DNA of 64,000 nt from positions 1 to 64,000 of the forward strand of contig JAPPDX010000129.1 in NCBI GenBank assembly GCA_028824415.1, in the 5' to 3' direction. Position 1 is the first letter of the stretch. Every line of letters begins with the position of its first letter. This document shows positions 61,257-64,000 of this stretch, one piece after another. Both the position numbers and the translations under genes were made by a program. Origin of the DNA: a bacterium. GTDB lineage: Bacteria > Actinomycetota > Acidimicrobiia > Acidimicrobiales > CATQHL01. The notes beneath the pieces are model-generated. The model worked only from the letters and a program-made list of their open reading frames with translations. It did no database searches and was not told where the DNA came from.

Positions 61257-62087
61257 GTGGCACTAACACGTAGCGAGATCCTCCGGCGCGTGCGCGCGGA
61301 GGTCGCCGCCGGCCGGCCCGTGGTGGGCTGCGGCGCCGGAACCGGCATCTCCGCCAAGTGCGCCGAGGCGGGCGGGGCGGACCTCATCATCATCTACAAC
61401 TCCGGGCGCTACCGGATGGCCGGCCGCGGCTCGCTGGCCGGTCTCATGCCTTATGGCGACGCCAATGGAATCGTCGTCGAGATGGCCGCCGAGGTGCTTC
61501 CGGTGGTGAGCGACACGCCGGTCCTGGCAGGGGTCTGTGGTACCGATCCGTTCCGCCTCATGCCGGTGTTCCTGAAGCAGCTGGCCGAGATCGGCTTCTC
61601 GGGCGTCCAGAACTTCCCGACGGTGGGACTCATCGACGGCTCGTTCAGGAGCAATCTGGAAGGCACCGGGATGGGCTACGGCAAGGAGGTCGACGCCATC
61701 CATCAGGCACACCTGCTGGACATGTTCACCTCCCCGTATGTCTTCGACGAGACCCAGGCGGTGCTGATGGCCGAGGCGGGCGCCGACATGCTGGTGGCCC
61801 ACGTGGGGCTCACGACATCGGGCAGCATCGGCGCCACGGACGCCATGACCCTCGACCAGGCCATCGAGACCGTTGAGGCGATCGCCGGTGCCGGCCGCGG
61901 GGTCCGCGACGACCTCTTGGTGATCTGTCACGGCGGGCCCTTCGACGAGCCGGCGAACGTGGGCGAGGCGCTGGCGAGGCTTCCCGGAAGCGTGGGGTTC
62001 TTCGGCGCCTCCAGCATCGAACGTTTGCCCACCGAGCGCGCCATCACCGATCAGGTGAGGTCGTTCAAGGCCCTCGAACTGGCCTGA
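61257..62087 (+). CDS. Phosphoenolpyruvate hydrolase-like TIM-barrel protein (Tm-1 partner)
   Basis: 276 residues. [71 protein letters not shown] and [11 protein letters not shown] are typical of the PEP mutase-related TIM barrels annotated as phosphoenolpyruvate hydrolase family. Actual substrate unknown. GTG start at 61257 follows GGAGAGGAGCGGG. It is the second gene of an operon with the Tm-1-like protein and possibly the serine hydrolase downstream. Confidence 0.88.
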   Translation: MALTRSEILRRVRAEVAAGRPVVGCGAGTGISAKCAEAGGADLIIIYNSGRYRMAGRGSLAGLMPYGDANGIVVEMAAEVLPVVSDTPVLAGVCGTDPFRLMPVFLKQLAEIGFSGVQNFPTVGLIDGSFRSNLEGTGMGYGKEVDAIHQAHLLDMFTSPYVFDETQAVLMAEAGADMLVAHVGLTTSGSIGATDAMTLDQAIETVEAIAGAGRGVRDDLLVICHGGPFDEPANVGEALARLPGSVGFFGASSIERLPTERAITDQVRSFKALELA

Positions 62088-62280
62088 TCAGCGCCGTGCC
62101 GGACCCGTCGCAGGGCGTGACGGGGTCGGTGTTTCCCGGTCATCGGGACCGCGGCGGCGCGACGCGGCTCTCTTGGTTGCGATGCGGTGGGCGGGCGCGG
62201 ATCCAAGTGGAGTGGACGGGAAGGGGCGCGTGGTGCCAGAGTTGGCCGAACACCTGGGAATCGCTGAGAGGAGAGATGCG

Positions 62281-63504
62281 ATGGGTGATCTCAATTCGGC
62301 CGCGGATGCGGTATTGGACGGTGCTGTCTCGGGGTCGCCGCGCGTCCCCGGCGTCGCTGCGGTCGCCACCGACCGCGACGGCGTCATCTATGCCGGCGCC
62401 CGGGGTGAGCGCGTTCTGGGGGGAGACCCCTTCACCACCGACACGGTGGTAGCGATCTTCTCGACGACAAAGGCCATCGGCGGCACCGCCTGCCTGCAAC
62501 TGGTCGAGCAGGGCGACCTGGACCTGGACGCCCCGGCGAAGGAGTACGTGCCGCGGATCGGCGGCCTCGAAGTGCTCGAGGGCTTCGACGACGACGGGAC
62601 GCCGAGATTGCGCCCGCCCCGCAGCGACGTCACGACGCGCCAACTGCTGTGTCATACGGCCGGACTCACCTACGACTTCTTCAACGAGACGTACACGCGG
62701 CTGGCGAACGAGCAGGGCCAGCCCTGGGTGGTGGACGCCTCCTACGCCTCCATCGAGACGCCGCTGCTGTTCGACCCGGGCGAGCAGTGGGAGTACGGCT
62801 CCAACATCGACTGGGCCGGCCTGGTGGTGGAGGGCATCACCGGCCAGCGGTTGGGCGAGGTCTTCGAGGACAGGATCCTGGGCCCGCTGGGGATGGATTC
62901 GACCGCCTTCTCGATGACTCCGTCGATGCGTGAGCGCTTGGCGACGATTCACGCTCGCGAGGACGCCGACGGCTCGCTGATCCCGCTGGCGGGCGTGGAG
63001 TTGCCGCCCGACCCCGAGGTTCACATGGCCGGCCACGGCCTCTACGGCACGGCGGAGGACTACGCCAAGTTCATCCGCATGTGGCTCAACGACGGGGCCG
63101 GCCCCGATGGCGAGCAGATCCTGCGACCCGAGACCGTCGAGATGGCGGCGCAGAACCAGCTGCCCGACGGCATGTTCATCAAGATGCTGCCCGGCGTCGG
63201 AGCCACCGAGGTGGCCAAGACGGTCCTCCCCATCTCGAACCCGCGCCTGTCCAACGACGCCGAGTTCTTCCCGGGCATGCCGAAGACGTGGGCGTTGACA
63301 TTCATGATCAACGAGGAGCCTGCCCCCACCGGCCGGCCGGCGGGGGCGCTGGCATGGGCGGGTCTGGCCAACCTGTACTACTGGATCGACCGGGCCAACG
63401 GGGTGGGCGGCTTCTGGGCGACTCAGATCTTCCCCTTCGTCGACCCCACGTCGGTGGGCGGGTTCCTCGACTTCGAGAAGGCGGTCTACGACAACGCCAC
63501 CTAG
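62281..63504 (+). CDS. Class C beta-lactamase-related serine hydrolase
   Basis: 407 residues. Nucleophile motif STTK (S61-K64) in [12 protein letters not shown], second motif YGSN in WEYGSNIDW, and LLCHTAGL as in EstB/esterase and D-aminopeptidase relatives. No signal peptide, so it is probably a cytoplasmic esterase or amidase rather than a drug-degrading enzyme. The ATG at 62281 follows GAGAGGAGAG; the ORF-track start 108 bp upstream lacks family sequence. It lies 193 bp after the TIM-barrel gene. Confidence 0.88.
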   Translation: MGDLNSAADAVLDGAVSGSPRVPGVAAVATDRDGVIYAGARGERVLGGDPFTTDTVVAIFSTTKAIGGTACLQLVEQGDLDLDAPAKEYVPRIGGLEVLEGFDDDGTPRLRPPRSDVTTRQLLCHTAGLTYDFFNETYTRLANEQGQPWVVDASYASIETPLLFDPGEQWEYGSNIDWAGLVVEGITGQRLGEVFEDRILGPLGMDSTAFSMTPSMRERLATIHAREDADGSLIPLAGVELPPDPEVHMAGHGLYGTAEDYAKFIRMWLNDGAGPDGEQILRPETVEMAAQNQLPDGMFIKMLPGVGATEVAKTVLPISNPRLSNDAEFFPGMPKTWALTFMINEEPAPTGRPAGALAWAGLANLYYWIDRANGVGGFWATQIFPFVDPTSVGGFLDFEKAVYDNAT

Positions 63505-63608
63505 ACCGGCGCCCTCCACAAAGGCAGGACGCGAGGGCGGTCCCGGCTCGATCCCGGGAACGCCCGTGGGCTCAGGTGCCGCCCTGGGTTCGTGTCATGG
63601 GCCGCTCG

Positions 63609-64000
63609 TCAGCCCGCAGCCAGCGCGGCCTCGATCAACGGATCGATCTTGTCACGGTTGTCGGCGATCCACTCGGCGGCCGCGACTGCGATCTCCGCGT
63701 CGGTGTCGGCGCCCGCATCGATGGCGACGGCCTGGACGGCCACAGCCAGAGCATCCAACTCGAAGTTCTCGAGCAACGACGCGGCGGCCGGATTGGCGGC
63801 CAGGAACTCCTTGTTGGCGGCGACGACGATGTCCGACGGTGTGAACATCGTCGTGCAGGGATCGTTCGTGCAGGCGTTGCCCACGGCGGAGACCCCGTCC
63901 TGGTCCTCGAGGGTCTGGTTGGGCTCGACGGCGAGCCACAGCACGTCGCGGCCCGGCACGAGCTTGCCGACGAAAGCTGTGGGCGTCCACACGTACTGCA
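63609..64000 (-). CDS. Betaine-type ABC substrate-binding protein, C-terminal part (5' end outside window)
   Basis: About 130 residues remain. WTPTAFVGKLVPGRDVLWLAVE, NDPCTTMFTPSDIVVAANKEFLAANPAAASLLENFEL and AAEWIADNRDKIDPLIEAAL align by eye with the C-terminal lobe of the two binding proteins at 6.2-9.8 kb (WSPSGY, TNDPCYTGFAAADIRVVANNDFLAANPAARSLFESV). Diverged, so it is an older paralogue. Open to the window edge on the minus strand; the rest of its transporter should lie beyond 64 kb. Confidence 0.85.
   Translation of the reverse strand, partial: QYVWTPTAFVGKLVPGRDVLWLAVEPNQTLEDQDGVSAVGNACTNDPCTTMFTPSDIVVAANKEFLAANPAAASLLENFELDALAVAVQAVAIDAGADTDAEIAVAAAEWIADNRDKIDPLIEAALAAG

Noticed and set aside
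60005-61393. 462-residue minus-strand ORF over the Tm-1-like gene
   Set aside because: Shadow of a clear plus-strand gene; no family sequence, His/Asp/Gly-biased composition.
1-64000. tRNA, rRNA, insertion sequence or prophage genes
   Set aside because: No cloverleaf, rRNA core, transposase or phage structural sequence was recognised on reading; a tRNAscan-SE and Infernal run would be needed to exclude small RNAs.

Overview
The window is 64 kb of high-GC DNA from a bacterium that is most likely an actinobacterium. The evidence is a secA end followed by prfB, an ftsE-ftsX pair, a mycothiol-type formaldehyde dehydrogenase (mycothiol is an actinobacterial thiol), and frequent GTG starts. The mix of betaine demethylation, orphan molybdenum hydroxylases, CoA ligases and a UGSC selenoprotein would fit an uncultivated marine or host-associated lineage such as Acidimicrobiia, but that placement is inference. 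There is no rRNA, tRNA, CRISPR array, transposase or phage gene that I can see.

Layout. (1) 1-15010: the secA 3' end, prfB, then a six-gene minus-strand cluster (proV, proW, two proX-like lipoproteins, a Rieske oxygenase, a dimethylglycine/sarcosine dehydrogenase-GcvT protein), then ftsE-ftsX on plus. The cluster interrupts the prfB-ftsE-ftsX order usual in actinobacteria. (2) 15021-16391: an S-(hydroxymethyl)mycothiol dehydrogenase gene flanked by two direct copies of an 82-bp repeat. (3) 16421-22045, plus strand: CaiB/BaiF CoA-transferase, BadI/MenB-like crotonase, PaaK-like CoA ligase, a degenerate and a complete SDR, and an FAH-family hydrolase, resembling alicyclic or aromatic acid degradation. 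(4) 22046-32903, minus strand: amidase, histidine kinase, LuxR-type regulator, then a molybdenum hydroxylase (M, S and two L subunits), a Rieske ferredoxin and a TauE/SafE permease. (5) 33047-34552: choline sulfatase. (6) 35426-46913: a minus-strand branched-chain/urea-type ABC transporter (with a LivM-LivG fusion) followed by two AMP-forming ligases and an acyl-CoA dehydrogenase, divergent from an acyl-CoA carboxylase carboxyltransferase gene. (7) 47070-52892: two secreted proteins with 14 RCC1-like repeats each, one fused to a zinc metalloprotease. (8) 53089-57565: PPK2, then a four-gene minus-strand operon ending in a UGSC selenoprotein with an in-frame TGA. (9) 57602-64000: M1 peptidase lipoprotein, DUF2784-like protein, a Tm-1-like/TIM-barrel/serine hydrolase operon, and the 3' end of another betaine-type binding protein.

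How the genes fit together. Regions 1, 2 and 5 form a plausible choline-sulfate and glycine-betaine route: BetC frees choline, ProVWX imports betaine, the Rieske oxygenase and the dehydrogenase remove methyl groups, and the mycothiol enzyme can oxidise the formaldehyde released. No choline dehydrogenase or betaine aldehyde dehydrogenase is present here. Regions 3, 4 and 6 look like separate uptake and CoA-activation modules for organic acids or amides whose substrates cannot be read from sequence.

The most unusual items are the UGSC selenoprotein operon with a SECIS-like hairpin, the RCC1-metalloprotease, a copy of the carboxyltransferase 3' end stranded 3.8 kb away between the two RCC1 genes, heptad-expanded binding proteins, and an ABC fusion protein whose linker is encoded by a dispersed palindromic repeat.
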